Source: Stenotrophomonas maltophilia
Lineage (GTDB): Bacteria; Pseudomonadota; Gammaproteobacteria; Xanthomonadales; Xanthomonadaceae
DNA: 64,000 bases
Direction: 5' to 3'
Assembly: GCF_025642255.1 (NCBI RefSeq)
Contig: NZ_CP106759.1
Location: forward strand, 2,383,501-2,447,500
Shown: positions 1 to 8,857 of the stretch, piece after piece
Numbering within the stretch: the first letter of the stretch is position 1
Layout: each line of letters opens with the position of its first letter
Notes under the pieces: generated by a model
Databases searched by the model: none
The model's input: the letters and a program-made list of their open reading frames with translations, nothing else
Told to the model about the DNA's origin: nothing
Program-made: the position numbers and the translations under genes

Positions 1-927
1 ATTCTGTGCGGTTGCCAGCACACCGGAGGACTGCCATGAGGAAACGATGGCGGCATCGATCGAAGAAGACGCGGACACCAGCAGGTGCCAGCGTGGCTCG
101 CCCTGATCCAGTGCGTCGATCACCCGTTGCAGGTGCGGCCACACCTCGCGTGCGCCGTCCAGCGAGGTGACCCGGACATCGAAGCGGCGCGCATCGATGC
201 CTGCCATCCGCGCCTGCTCCAGCAGCCATGTCTGCACCCAGGGGCGCAGCGCATCGGACCAACTGCCCGGCACCAGCAGCTCGACGCTCAGTACGTTCTC
301 CACGCGCTGTTCGTCGCGACGCCGCAGACCGGCCACCACCACTTCCTCGGAAGCCATGATTTCCGGCAGCGCCGCGGATGCTGCCTCCAGCAGTTCCTCC
401 AGCACCGGCTGCAGCAGGGCAAGCGCACGCCGTTCGTGGGCTGCGGTGTCGATGCCGTCCTGACGGGCCTGCAGCACCAGGAACTCATCGAGGTCCTGCG
501 CCGCGCTCATGCGCACCGGCAGGTTGTAGTTGTCGCGGAAGCGGCCATCGAGCGTCGGACGCGGCGGCGCAGCGGCAGCAGCCAGCCATGATTGGGCATC
601 CAGATCCACACCCAGCCTGAGGCCACCGGCAATCAACGCCACCGATGGCGGCACCATCACCTTCGTCGCGACCGCTTCGCCTTTGCCCTTGGTCGGCTCC
701 CCATCGTTGGCCGCAGCCTTGTCCAGCGCCGCATCGACGCCACGGCGCGCGGCGCCACGCAGCATGAAGCCGGCACCGCTCAGGCCGACGGGCAGCAGGC
801 CCAGGTAGGCCAGCATCTGCATGCCGGTCGGTACCGTGCCGCTGTTGCGCCAGTAGAGAATCGTCGCGCCCCAGGTGGCGACGAAGATCATCACCACCGA
901 AGCTGCTTTGCCCAGCCATCCTGCCAT
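1..927 (-). CDS. Tla3/DUF2875-like T6SS adaptor, 3' end cut by window edge
   Basis: The frame is open from an ATG at 927 to the window edge, 309 codons without a stop, so the C-terminus is missing. The N-terminus carries two hydrophobic segments (about residues 8-26 and 38-55), followed by a soluble, acidic and leucine-rich domain. Position directly after a PAAR gene, plus my recollection of the Tla3 family (DUF2875, which recruits the Tle3 lipase to VgrG in Pseudomonas), makes a lipase-adaptor role the best guess. If right, a Tle3-like lipase should lie just left of the window. The assignment rests on context and general resemblance, not a diagnostic motif. It could instead be an unrelated inner-membrane accessory protein. 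Confidence 0.5.
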   Translation of the reverse strand, partial: MAGWLGKAASVVMIFVATWGATILYWRNSGTVPTGMQMLAYLGLLPVGLSGAGFMLRGAARRGVDAALDKAAANDGEPTKGKGEAVATKVMVPPSVALIAGGLRLGVDLDAQSWLAAAAAPPRPTLDGRFRDNYNLPVRMSAAQDLDEFLVLQARQDGIDTAAHERRALALLQPVLEELLEAASAALPEIMASEEVVVAGLRRRDEQRVENVLSVELLVPGSWSDALRPWVQTWLLEQARMAGIDARRFDVRVTSLDGAREVWPHLQRVIDALDQGEPRWHLLVSASSSIDAAIVSSWQSSGVLATAQN

Positions 928-969
928 CAGTTGCCCTGCTCCATGCGCTGCTCCTGTCGACCGCGCAGG

Positions 970-1230
970 TCAACGCAGACCGGTCATGGCCTGTGAAGCG
1001 ACCAGCGTCGCTCCACACGCGGTGCGGTCGCCGTCGCGCGCCACCGGCTGACCGTCGATGAGCACTGTCGCGTCGCCACTGACAATGGTGGTGGCGCCGT
1101 GCACGGCGCACAACGCACGATCACCGACGCGCGCCACCGGCCTGCCATTGATGTCGGTCTGTCCGGTGCCCGCCACCACGGTCCCTCCGTGGCTGAGCGG
1201 GTCACCGACGACGATAAACGGTCGTGCCAT
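970..1230 (-). CDS. PAAR-domain T6SS spike tip protein
   Basis: This 86-residue protein is essentially a bare PAAR domain, the zinc-binding cone that caps VgrG and sharpens the spike. Two PVAR repeats (residues 31-34 and 62-65) are spaced as in the family. H14, C41, H44 and C72 can supply the zinc ligands. There is no C-terminal toxin extension, so any cargo would be a separate protein. It lies 42 bp before the Tla3-like gene and about 105 bp after the M15 peptidase gene on the same strand, forming a small tip/cargo block at the outer end of the T6SS locus. Confidence 0.9.
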   Translation of the reverse strand: MARPFIVVGDPLSHGGTVVAGTGQTDINGRPVARVGDRALCAVHGATTIVSGDATVLIDGQPVARDGDRTACGATLVASQAMTGLR

Positions 1231-1335
1231 CCATCATGCTCCTTGATCCATGTGTGACCCGGCGTTCCATCGCCCCCCGGTTCCCCCGACGACGCAGGCC
1301 ATCGGCGTAACCATACCAGTACCGCCGTGCGGTTA

Positions 1336-2217
1336 TCACCCTTGACGGGACAGTTCCTCGCGCTTTGCCACCCGGGCGGCGCGGCAGCGGTCCGTCATTT
1401 CCACGTGAACATAGTCCTTGATGCTCCGCCAGTTTCCGCCCCAGTCCAGGCCCGCCTGTTCAGCCAGCTCGCCGTACAGGAAGTACCCACGCCGGGTCCA
1501 CGGATCTTCCATGTCCCATTGCAGCTTGCCATCGCGGATGGGTGCGCTGTCCACGCCCAGCCCATACTGGTGGCAGCTCTGCCAGGCACCGGCCCGGGTC
1601 GCCTTGCCACCGGCCATCAGTTCGGCCTGCCGCTGCGGACTGCGATAGCCTTCGATCAGCACCATTTCGTAACCGTACTGGCGTCGCATCACCTCATAGA
1701 TGGCCAGCACGCGCTGCTGCAGATCGGGATCGATCTGACCCCATTTGCGATCAGCCGTGACGATTTCAGGCCGCAGACGACGCACTTCGGCAGTGGTGAA
1801 CACCTCCGGCGGCGGCGGCGGTGGCGGCGTCAGCCGCTCCCCGCGTAGCAGCTGGGCGACCATCGAACTCGATTCCGCCAGATCATCGCCCCTGAAATCC
1901 TCCAGCACCACGGTCTGCCGCGTGACGAATATCACAATTGGAGGAATCAGCAGCAACGCTGCGGCGACAACCAGAATGAGCCAGTGGCGCCGCAGTGCGC
2001 CGTGCACGGCTCCGACCTCTTCACGAACCCCACTGCGCACGCGGGTGGCGCCGTGGCCGACCCGGTCACCGACCTGCCCCGCCCGACGACGGAATCCGCC
2101 CAGACGCTTCGCGATCGCCTGACGCAGCGATTCGACCGTCTCGGGGAACAACAGTACCCAGCACACGCCAGCCACCAACAGTACGACGGCAATGGCAGCA
2201 ACCACGATTGGCAACAC
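1336..2217 (-). CDS. Membrane-anchored M15-family peptidoglycan peptidase, possible T6SS cargo
   Basis: I chose the GTG at 2217 because AGGGAGG sits just upstream; an ATG at 2277 would add 20 residues. From the GTG the protein has 293 residues. It has two transmembrane segments (about 2-24 and 79-98), a run of seven prolines (131-137), then a C-terminal D,D/L,D-carboxypeptidase or endolysin-type M15 domain. The domain shows EGYRS near 189, HQYGLGVD (H216, D223) and VHVEM (H271), the zinc and catalytic positions of the family. M15 enzymes cut peptide bonds in peptidoglycan stems. Adjacency to a PAAR gene suggests a cell-wall effector. The two membrane spans are unusual for one and would also fit a housekeeping envelope enzyme. 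Confidence 0.75.
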   Translation of the reverse strand: MLPIVVAAIAVVLLVAGVCWVLLFPETVESLRQAIAKRLGGFRRRAGQVGDRVGHGATRVRSGVREEVGAVHGALRRHWLILVVAAALLLIPPIVIFVTRQTVVLEDFRGDDLAESSSMVAQLLRGERLTPPPPPPPEVFTTAEVRRLRPEIVTADRKWGQIDPDLQQRVLAIYEVMRRQYGYEMVLIEGYRSPQRQAELMAGGKATRAGAWQSCHQYGLGVDSAPIRDGKLQWDMEDPWTRRGYFLYGELAEQAGLDWGGNWRSIKDYVHVEMTDRCRAARVAKREELSRQG

Positions 2218-2414
2218 CGGTCCTCCCTGACACGCGATCTGGTTGACGCCCCAACCGCTTTCACTAAGAATGCGCAAATTCGCTTCGGCAGTTGCCGACT
2301 CAAACCAAGGGCTGGATGCACTTGAATAATGGCGGAATCAATCGGCCAAGTCTGCTCTCAGGGGGAGCGCAGGCAAAGGGCCAGGCCCCGAATTCGGGCC
2401 GTATTCTGGCAGAC

Positions 2415-3164
2415 ATGGAGGGCCGGCAGGCAACCGCGTCGCCACGTGCCGCACGCGCGCCGTCCAGCGGCAAACGCCGTACGGTCCTGTGGCTGGCATT
2501 GGCCAGTGCCGTGGTCGTCATCGCCGGGCTGACCGCCTGGGGTCTGTCCGGTAGTAATGACTACAGCGACCCGTCCGAGTATTCACTGACACCCGACACC
2601 GGCCATGTGACCGGGCACCCGGACGCCCCGTCGGTGGCACCGGGTGAAGGCGCCGCGATGATCGTCGATGCGCCCGCTTCTCCGTCTGAGCCGGCGCTGC
2701 CGGCCACCGCCGGGAGCCCACCCGCTCCTGCCGCTGACGCGGCAACCGCTGCTGCGGGCGCTGCCGCAACCACCGGCACCGCTGCAACGACGCGGGCACG
2801 GGGCGCCCAGCCGGGTGAACGCAGCAGTCGCGCCGCCGGTACCGCAGGCAAGGGCGATGAAAATCTGCTCGGCACCCTGCTCGGCATCATCAAGGAAGAG
2901 GACAAGGCCAAGGCAAAAGCCAAGGCCCAGCCTCAAAGCATGGATGATCTGATCGCCCAGATCGAAGCAGACCAGCGCAAACGCGCCGAAGACGAGCGCG
3001 CCGCGTTCGAGCGCGTGGCCAGCAAGAAGTCCGCCTCGACCGAATCCAACATCCAGGCGCAGCTGCGCAGCTGCCCCAGCCCTACGTCACTGAAAGGCGT
3101 GGACTGCCGGCGCAGGATCTGTGCGGCGGTGAGCGGCAAGGATCCGGCCTGCCCGGCGATGTGA
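2415..3164 (+). CDS. Single-pass membrane protein of unknown function
   Basis: I do not recognise this 249-residue protein. From the ATG at 2415 it has a short basic N-terminus, one transmembrane segment (about 23-44), a long Ala/Pro/Thr-rich low-complexity linker, and a Lys/Ala/Glu-rich probable coiled coil. The C-terminal tail contains four cysteines in roughly 25 residues, which fits disulfide formation in the periplasm. In-frame starts upstream (TTG 2292, ATG 2316) are possible but would add an uncharged stretch. It is divergent from the M15 peptidase gene and the only plus-strand gene in the left T6SS arm, so it may be immunity to that peptidase. That is inference from position alone. 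Confidence 0.6.
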   Translation: MEGRQATASPRAARAPSSGKRRTVLWLALASAVVVIAGLTAWGLSGSNDYSDPSEYSLTPDTGHVTGHPDAPSVAPGEGAAMIVDAPASPSEPALPATAGSPPAPAADAATAAAGAAATTGTAATTRARGAQPGERSSRAAGTAGKGDENLLGTLLGIIKEEDKAKAKAKAQPQSMDDLIAQIEADQRKRAEDERAAFERVASKKSASTESNIQAQLRSCPSPTSLKGVDCRRRICAAVSGKDPACPAM

Positions 3165-3170
3165 TCCCGA

Positions 3171-3196
3171 GCCCTGCCTGCTGACGCAGGCAGGGC
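3171..3196. terminator. Bidirectional terminator hairpin
   Basis: A perfect 11-bp inverted repeat (GCCCTGCCTGC / GCAGGCAGGGC) with a 4-nt TGAC loop lies 6 bp after the stop at 3164 and 18 bp before the end of the convergent gene at 3215. There is no T-run, but position and symmetry fit termination from both sides. Confidence 0.7.
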
Positions 3197-3214
3197 GCTG
3201 CCGCAGCGGCCCGC

Positions 3215-4156
3215 TCAGAGCGGACGCCGATCCGGCTCGAACTGCGCCATCACCTCGGGTTCCACGAGCCGAAGAGGATCGTTGGCATCGATTGCGCACT
3301 CGTCTTCCACCCACTGTGGCCACACGGGCGCGCGGCAGGATCGAAGGACCAGCCATCTGCACAACACCAAGGGCAGCAGCAAGGGCATCAGGATGAAGCG
3401 TGCGCCCAGCAGGCTGGGACCGAGACTGGCCACCACGAACAGGTAGCAGTTGCGCCATGACGGCGTCACGGACAGATTCATCTGGCGACCCTCGATGGTA
3501 TCGACCACCTCTGCCGGCCCCTGCTCCATGTAGCGGCGAATGAACTCCCAGATGCCGCGGATCTTCTGTTCGTCATCGAAGTAGTGGCCCACCGCGAAGG
3601 TCCGTTTGATCACCCGATCCTCGAGGATGCTGCAGCGCAGGTCGCGCAGGAACGCCTGGCTGGTCCCCTGCCCGATGTAGAACACGGCCTCATCCCATGG
3701 CACGGATACAGCGCCCTCTTCCCCACCCGTGAAGAAGTAGACCGTCCGGTTGCGCCGGTTGAACCGTGTCGGATACCAGACATAGGTGAAGAACTCGTAG
3801 CGCAGCGTCGTGTGCCAGAACAGCACCGGGGCACCGACCACGCACACGCCGACCATGGCGTACATCACCCAGTCCCAGAAGTCGCCTTCCAGGTTCGGGA
3901 TCACCAGCGTGAAAAGCAGGAAGAAACCGAACAGGAACAGGGCCAGCGTCCCCAGCAGGACCATGGTGGTCGAGACCATTCCGCGCAGGCGGAACCTTCG
4001 GTCGATCAGATCGATGTAGGTCGAGTTGAAATGAACCAACGACGCACGTTCGTCAGGTGCAACCTCCTCGGCGACCCGAGGATCGAAACGCGAGGCGCTC
4101 TCCTGCGCCGAGAGAAAGCGATCCGTCGGGAAACTGCGCATCCAGCCGCTGTACAT
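3215..4156 (-). CDS. DUF6708-like membrane protein, probable T6SS immunity (copy 1)
   Basis: The start at 4156 (MYSGW) follows GAGGATCACGG; another in-frame ATG at 4219 lacks a good ribosome site. The 313-residue product has two adjacent transmembrane segments in its first half, a central cytoplasmic domain with a conserved-looking V-P-W-D/R segment and a FAVG motif, and a hydrophobic C-terminal region. It is a paralogue of the next gene: the same architecture and matching blocks (FTG, VSVPW, TFAVG, IRR-ME, SV-PS-RN, SCR-PVWP). I associate this pattern with DUF6708 proteins found beside T6SS toxins. It stands downstream of a VasX-like membrane toxin, so immunity is the natural role, which is not proven by the sequence. 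Confidence 0.7.
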   Translation of the reverse strand: MYSGWMRSFPTDRFLSAQESASRFDPRVAEEVAPDERASLVHFNSTYIDLIDRRFRLRGMVSTTMVLLGTLALFLFGFFLLFTLVIPNLEGDFWDWVMYAMVGVCVVGAPVLFWHTTLRYEFFTYVWYPTRFNRRNRTVYFFTGGEEGAVSVPWDEAVFYIGQGTSQAFLRDLRCSILEDRVIKRTFAVGHYFDDEQKIRGIWEFIRRYMEQGPAEVVDTIEGRQMNLSVTPSWRNCYLFVVASLGPSLLGARFILMPLLLPLVLCRWLVLRSCRAPVWPQWVEDECAIDANDPLRLVEPEVMAQFEPDRRPL

Positions 4157-4215
4157 CCGTGATCCTCGCTCACTCGTCTGAGCGAGAATGCCACGCCATG
4201 CATCCAACGCCCACT

Positions 4216-5265
4216 TCACGCATTCAACGAGGTTGCCTGCAGCTGCTGACGAATCTCATCGTTACGGGCCTTGGCTGCCGTGATCGAGTCCTTCCAGAAG
4301 CGCTCCATTTCATCGGCACGACCTCCGGATCTATCCACGCGTCCGTACACAGCCGGTGCACGTAGCGGGGGACTGCCCGAAGGCTCGGACTTTCCGCGCC
4401 GGGTCACAGCTGCCGGCCAGACCGGCCTACGGCACGACTTCATTGCCAGGAAGCGGAACAGGGCCCAGGGCAAGGTGAGCGGTAGCGCGATCCACATCAA
4501 CCCGGCGCCCGCAGAAGAGACATGAATGATGAACGCGTTGCGGAAGCTTGGTACTACCGAGGTGTAGAGCTGCAATGGCGGAAACGGAAGTGCTGAACGC
4601 CCTTCCTCCATGAAGCGCCGGATCATCTCCCAATGTGCGAGCGTGATCGCTGGGTTGGGACCGCTGTCAGATCCAACAGCAAACGTATAGACGACCTGCT
4701 CCCCATCCATTACAAGCCCCCGAAGATCGTAAGTACATCCCTCATCGGGGCCCACAGGCTTGTCCCTACCAATAACAAATCTAACATCCCGCCATGGAAC
4801 CGAGACCACCCTCTCACGCTTACCCGTAAACACATGTACCTGTTGTGCGACTCGATCAAACCGAACTGGGTAGTACTGATAGCGTAGAACATCCCGCAAG
4901 AGCAGCTTGCAGAAAATGAACGCCAGAAATGCAACACCAAGAGCGATCAAGCCTCCGATCGCATAAGTATCACCTGATTCGAGCGGCCCAGTTCGGTCAA
5001 CCAGAGAGGAAGTTGCGTGCAGGATCGCCACGACAAATAGCAATCCCAGCGCAATGAAGACACTCGCCCCCATCAATGCCCAACCGCGATATAGGAAGTG
5101 ACGATCAACATACTCAATGCAATCATCATCAATGGCGATGATTCCCTTATCGATTGGCACAAACGTGGATGAGTCGAAACGGCGCACATCAGCAGCCTTT
5201 TCGTACTCAGTAAGGGGACGATTGTTGCGATACCTCTGGGCAAGCCAACCTGCAAACTGACTCAC
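4216..5265 (-). CDS. DUF6708-like membrane protein, probable T6SS immunity (copy 2)
   Basis: Starts at a GTG at 5265, 3 bp after the toxin stop codon. The toxin's own end supplies GCAGGAG as ribosome site, implying translational coupling, as is usual for effector/immunity pairs. The 349-residue product has paired transmembrane segments (about residues 62-85 and 103-125), a central domain and a hydrophobic C-terminal stretch (about 245-270), then a polar, probably helical tail absent from copy 1. Base composition changes inside the gene: the N-terminal part (about 4640-5265) is AT-richer like the toxin, while the C-terminal part is GC-rich like the chromosome. It is the most likely direct immunity partner of the VasX-like toxin. 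Confidence 0.72.
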   Translation of the reverse strand: MSQFAGWLAQRYRNNRPLTEYEKAADVRRFDSSTFVPIDKGIIAIDDDCIEYVDRHFLYRGWALMGASVFIALGLLFVVAILHATSSLVDRTGPLESGDTYAIGGLIALGVAFLAFIFCKLLLRDVLRYQYYPVRFDRVAQQVHVFTGKRERVVSVPWRDVRFVIGRDKPVGPDEGCTYDLRGLVMDGEQVVYTFAVGSDSGPNPAITLAHWEMIRRFMEEGRSALPFPPLQLYTSVVPSFRNAFIIHVSSAGAGLMWIALPLTLPWALFRFLAMKSCRRPVWPAAVTRRGKSEPSGSPPLRAPAVYGRVDRSGGRADEMERFWKDSITAAKARNDEIRQQLQATSLNA

Positions 5266-5268
5266 TAC

Positions 5269-8010
5269 TCACGCTCCTGCAGGAAGCATAGCGTTATATG
5301 CCTCAACCTGCTTTTCAGGCGACTCGAATCTACCATGCTCATGAACTCCAAAAGGCGTCATATCAAGCCACCTCTCCACCTTATCGTCACGAATGAGATT
5401 GATAAGCCACTCGCCCAGCATACTTATCAACCCCAGCACGAGAAGTACAATAAAACCGACCCCCGCTGTCATGGCACCAACAAACATGAGGTAGGCCACT
5501 ACTGCTCCCGCCACAGCAGTTGTTCCATAGAAGACCGCCATGGGAATATCTCCCGTCTTGATTGATTCATACATTTTCCACCCATCAACGACAGCCCCCA
5601 TTAGCCCACCAACTGTGCCCAGCAATCTGCCGAGAAAACCGACAAGTCCCGCTCTACTTGCGACTTCAATTGCACCAAATCTGATCTCAGACGCCAAGGC
5701 TGTTCTGCCCCACATCGTCTTAGCCAAGGCCATCCCTGTTAGCTCAACGCTGGTGCCCGCAAATCCGACTAGCGCGGAGGCAAGACTCAACTGCCTACGA
5801 CCGGCCGGCCCCTCCTTCTCCACATCCAGCTTGCCGTAGGAATCCGCGACGTTCCATGCATCCAGAACCAATCCAACAACTCCAAGACGCACGTCAAGGT
5901 TTACATGGGGAGCGCTGTACTGGGCAGCACGGTTCCTTACCAGTACCCGTATTTGCTCCTCACTCATCAGCATATTTCCCAAAGAGCCCGGCTGCCCATT
6001 CCGAACGGCTGCCATCGCCTCCTTGTCCCAGAACACAGCCCACTCAAATACTTTTCTCCCACGCGAGTTGCGATCTCCTGTAGCCACCCTTGCGCCACTA
6101 CGCTCGCTGAGCTCCTGTCGAAGATGCTGATCAACACGCGCTCTCAGTTCCCTCTTGTTGACTCCAGCTTGCCCCTCGCTCAGTGCCTCCACCAGAAAGT
6201 GCGCCATCTCGCGCTCCGAGGCACGGATGCTAACCCGTTGGATCCGCTTTCCTGAAAGGACCCCAAGCAAGCCAACCAGATTATTCCTTGTCGCGGCAGA
6301 AATGGCGATATTGATGCCTGCCTTTGCGACTGTTGATCCTGCCTTGGTTAGGGCTGTTACAAACATCCCAGACATCTTGAAGACAAGACCTGCAACCAAG
6401 CCTAACCCCTGTTGCAGCTCCTGGGGCTTGCTACCACCTCGGTCGAGAACGTGAGCATATGCCTTGAATATATTGGACCAAGCACCGGGGTTATCCGAGT
6501 TGCTCAAGAATGTCTTGGATTGCTTCTCAATAACCTCCGCCGCGATCCTATCATTGAGCGTCAGCGCTCGAACAGTGCAATTCTTGATGTCCTGAAAACG
6601 ACCAGCGAGATCCTCCAGAAGCGCAGCCTGTACGCACCCAAATCCAACAACCCCTTCAAGCGAATTATCGACAATCTCCGTCAATCTCATTGAACTGTAT
6701 GACAGCTCATCATTGTGATTACACGCCAGCCAAGTCCTGAAGTCCTCGCTCTTGTACCAGCGCACGAAACTCTGGGCAATCGGCGTCAGGTGCGAAGATG
6801 TGTATCGCTCCATTTCCGGCACGAGGCTTTTGTCAAACTGATCAAGCGCTTGCTGGCTGTAATCATCACGGTAGCGATCCCATGCGGAGTCTCTGGCTTT
6901 CTTGTCTTCTTCGGCCGTCAACTCCTCACGCATTTTGGTGATTCCCGCCGCATACAGCTCCATCGCCGCGCGCCCGGTGTACGCGCTGGCACGTACGGAG
7001 CTCAGCTTCTCTGCGGCCGCCTGATCCTCAATTGCCTGCCGGATTCCGCGGATCGCCACTGAGGTTGCATGCTTCCACCCCCTGTCATCTTCCTCTTCGA
7101 ACTCTCGGGTCTTCTGCCGAACAAGTGCGGAAAGCTCCTGCGCTATTCCTGCGGGATCATTCAGCGCCACCATCATCGGACGCGCAGACAAAGAGCTCTT
7201 CTGAAGCCATGCCTCCATTCCTGGCACATCCTGTTTGCATCTTGAAAAAGGCGCAAAGGAGAACGAAAAGCCAGGATTAGCATACACATCAACGACTTCG
7301 AGAACCGTCTCAACTGCACGATCCACAGTTCGAGGCCTCCCAGGGTCCGCAGCCGGCGGCGGACTCGAGGGGAGCATAGGGATCTTCACTTCAGACTCGG
7401 ATTTTACTCTCTTGCCAAACTTGAACTCGCTGACCATGGAGGGGGCGTCAGCCGCACTTCCCACGTGATCCAGCGACTTTCCTTTGAGCCACATCTGGAC
7501 ATCAATACAGCGCATGTGCTTCTTGCGCTCGCTGGATTTTCGATTTCGCTCCATGATCTCTTTCGTCCATGGAGCCTCCGAGAAGCCAAACCAAACTTTT
7601 CCAGCTCGCTTGGGGTCGGGGATGATAACGAAGCGGGCCACCTGCGAATCGGCCATTCGCGCGCATGTAGGTTGAAAATCTTCCTGCGGTGGAGGAGCCG
7701 CATGCGGATCGAACTCCAAGAGATAGGAGTCGCTGGTGATCTGATAGCCCTTCCATTCGCCACGGATCTCGTTGAATACATAAAGATACCCTTGGCGGGC
7801 AAGTCGCAACGTGTAGTGAGCCTCACTGGCCGGAAGGGTGACACTGGCCACATCCTTTCCAAACCCTCCTCCCAGCCTTGGCCCTTGCCACATTTCCTTG
7901 ACGTCTGAACGGCAGATGGCGTATCTGATCGGAAGAATCGGCAAGCCGACCTGATCGCAGACATCACACTTCTTCGCGGGGTCACACGACTGTGTCGGCC
8001 TCTTATCCAT
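5269..8010 (-). CDS. VasX-like (BTH_I2691-type) T6SS membrane-active effector
   Basis: The start at 8010 follows AAGGAGC with 8-nt spacing and overlaps the upstream adaptor gene by 8 bp; an in-frame ATG at 8085 is less likely. The 913-residue protein opens with a CDVC pair and GLPILPIRYA (residues 15-31), the signature I know from the VasX N-terminal domain. An LRLARQGYLYVF block (68-79) follows and fits the MIX motif of T6SS effectors. The middle is long, charged and mostly helical. The C-terminus (about 760-890) holds several glycine/alanine-rich hydrophobic helices, as in colicin-like pore formers. The family depolarises target membranes after delivery by VgrG. Its adaptor lies upstream and two candidate immunity genes downstream. 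GC content is visibly below the flanks. Confidence 0.82.
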   Translation of the reverse strand: MDKRPTQSCDPAKKCDVCDQVGLPILPIRYAICRSDVKEMWQGPRLGGGFGKDVASVTLPASEAHYTLRLARQGYLYVFNEIRGEWKGYQITSDSYLLEFDPHAAPPPQEDFQPTCARMADSQVARFVIIPDPKRAGKVWFGFSEAPWTKEIMERNRKSSERKKHMRCIDVQMWLKGKSLDHVGSAADAPSMVSEFKFGKRVKSESEVKIPMLPSSPPPAADPGRPRTVDRAVETVLEVVDVYANPGFSFSFAPFSRCKQDVPGMEAWLQKSSLSARPMMVALNDPAGIAQELSALVRQKTREFEEEDDRGWKHATSVAIRGIRQAIEDQAAAEKLSSVRASAYTGRAAMELYAAGITKMREELTAEEDKKARDSAWDRYRDDYSQQALDQFDKSLVPEMERYTSSHLTPIAQSFVRWYKSEDFRTWLACNHNDELSYSSMRLTEIVDNSLEGVVGFGCVQAALLEDLAGRFQDIKNCTVRALTLNDRIAAEVIEKQSKTFLSNSDNPGAWSNIFKAYAHVLDRGGSKPQELQQGLGLVAGLVFKMSGMFVTALTKAGSTVAKAGINIAISAATRNNLVGLLGVLSGKRIQRVSIRASEREMAHFLVEALSEGQAGVNKRELRARVDQHLRQELSERSGARVATGDRNSRGRKVFEWAVFWDKEAMAAVRNGQPGSLGNMLMSEEQIRVLVRNRAAQYSAPHVNLDVRLGVVGLVLDAWNVADSYGKLDVEKEGPAGRRQLSLASALVGFAGTSVELTGMALAKTMWGRTALASEIRFGAIEVASRAGLVGFLGRLLGTVGGLMGAVVDGWKMYESIKTGDIPMAVFYGTTAVAGAVVAYLMFVGAMTAGVGFIVLLVLGLISMLGEWLINLIRDDKVERWLDMTPFGVHEHGRFESPEKQVEAYNAMLPAGA

Positions 8011-8854
8011 GCTGCCAAGCTCCTTGTTCTGTCTGCTCCAATGAAGGTTCATCCACCTCTTCGTCGGAGGGGTCGCTGACGGCACTGCGGAACGCGCCAG
8101 GCTCTAAGCAGGCGATCCGAAGAGCCTCTTGATACCGCGGCGTGTTATGAACTTCGGGTGATTGAAATACTGAAGCAAATGCATACGCTTCCTTATCGTC
8201 AGGGTCTGTCAGCCCGCACTCGCCGGCCTTCTCCATCTCGTCAAAGACACGTCTCGAAAGCCCAGCACCCTCAATGCTCCCACCCTCTCGATGCAACCGA
8301 TCGATCACCCTGTTAACAGAAGCCAACGAGGAAATCGCGTACAGCTGATCGGACGTTAGATGCATCCCATCCTTGTTACAACCACTGTTTTCGTATGATT
8401 GCCACCGCGCGCCCTTGTCCACGGTTGCGGTCCAGGCATTGATGGGACCAAGCAATGCATCCAGCTGCGACGACAAGAGAATCCACTTCAGCGCGTTCCA
8501 GACACGAGGATCGTAGTATCTGAATAGCATCTTCTCACCATCAAATTTTCTCACCATCATACGAGCCAAGTGATTTCGGACTCGCTGACTGTCGGCATTG
8601 CATTTCAGCAACGCCGAGAATGGGATGCGGTCATGATCGCGTGCGTAGTGCACAGTTTCATCAAGTGCCGCTAGACGCGCATCAGGCTCAATTTCTTCCA
8701 GTCTGATTAGATAGGGAAGAAGATGCTTCTGCCCAAGGAGCTCCTTGGGAACGATGGGTTCGCATGGCCAAAGCTTGGCGATACGTCGATCGATCTGGAG
8801 TGGATTGATCAACGCATACTGATGAGCTTCGAATAGCCGGTGATCGAGTTGCAT
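8003..8854 (-). CDS. DUF4123 T6SS effector adaptor/chaperone
   Basis: This 283-residue soluble protein shows the features of DUF4123 (Tap/TEC) adaptors. There is an N-terminal half with PYLIRLEE, and a FRYYDPRVW block near residues 110-120 followed by a predicted helical loading region. Such proteins bind both an effector and the VgrG C-terminus so that the toxin is mounted on the spike. The gene sits 3 bp after vgrG1 and overlaps the VasX-like toxin by 8 bp, which is exactly the expected vgrG-adaptor-toxin order. Its C-terminal tail is acidic. Composition is AT-richer than vgrG1, so the transferred cargo segment seems to begin near the vgrG1 3' end. Confidence 0.85.
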   Translation of the reverse strand: MQLDHRLFEAHQYALINPLQIDRRIAKLWPCEPIVPKELLGQKHLLPYLIRLEEIEPDARLAALDETVHYARDHDRIPFSALLKCNADSQRVRNHLARMMVRKFDGEKMLFRYYDPRVWNALKWILLSSQLDALLGPINAWTATVDKGARWQSYENSGCNKDGMHLTSDQLYAISSLASVNRVIDRLHREGGSIEGAGLSRRVFDEMEKAGECGLTDPDDKEAYAFASVFQSPEVHNTPRYQEALRIACLEPGAFRSAVSDPSDEEVDEPSLEQTEQGAWQHG

Positions 8855-8857
8855 CTC

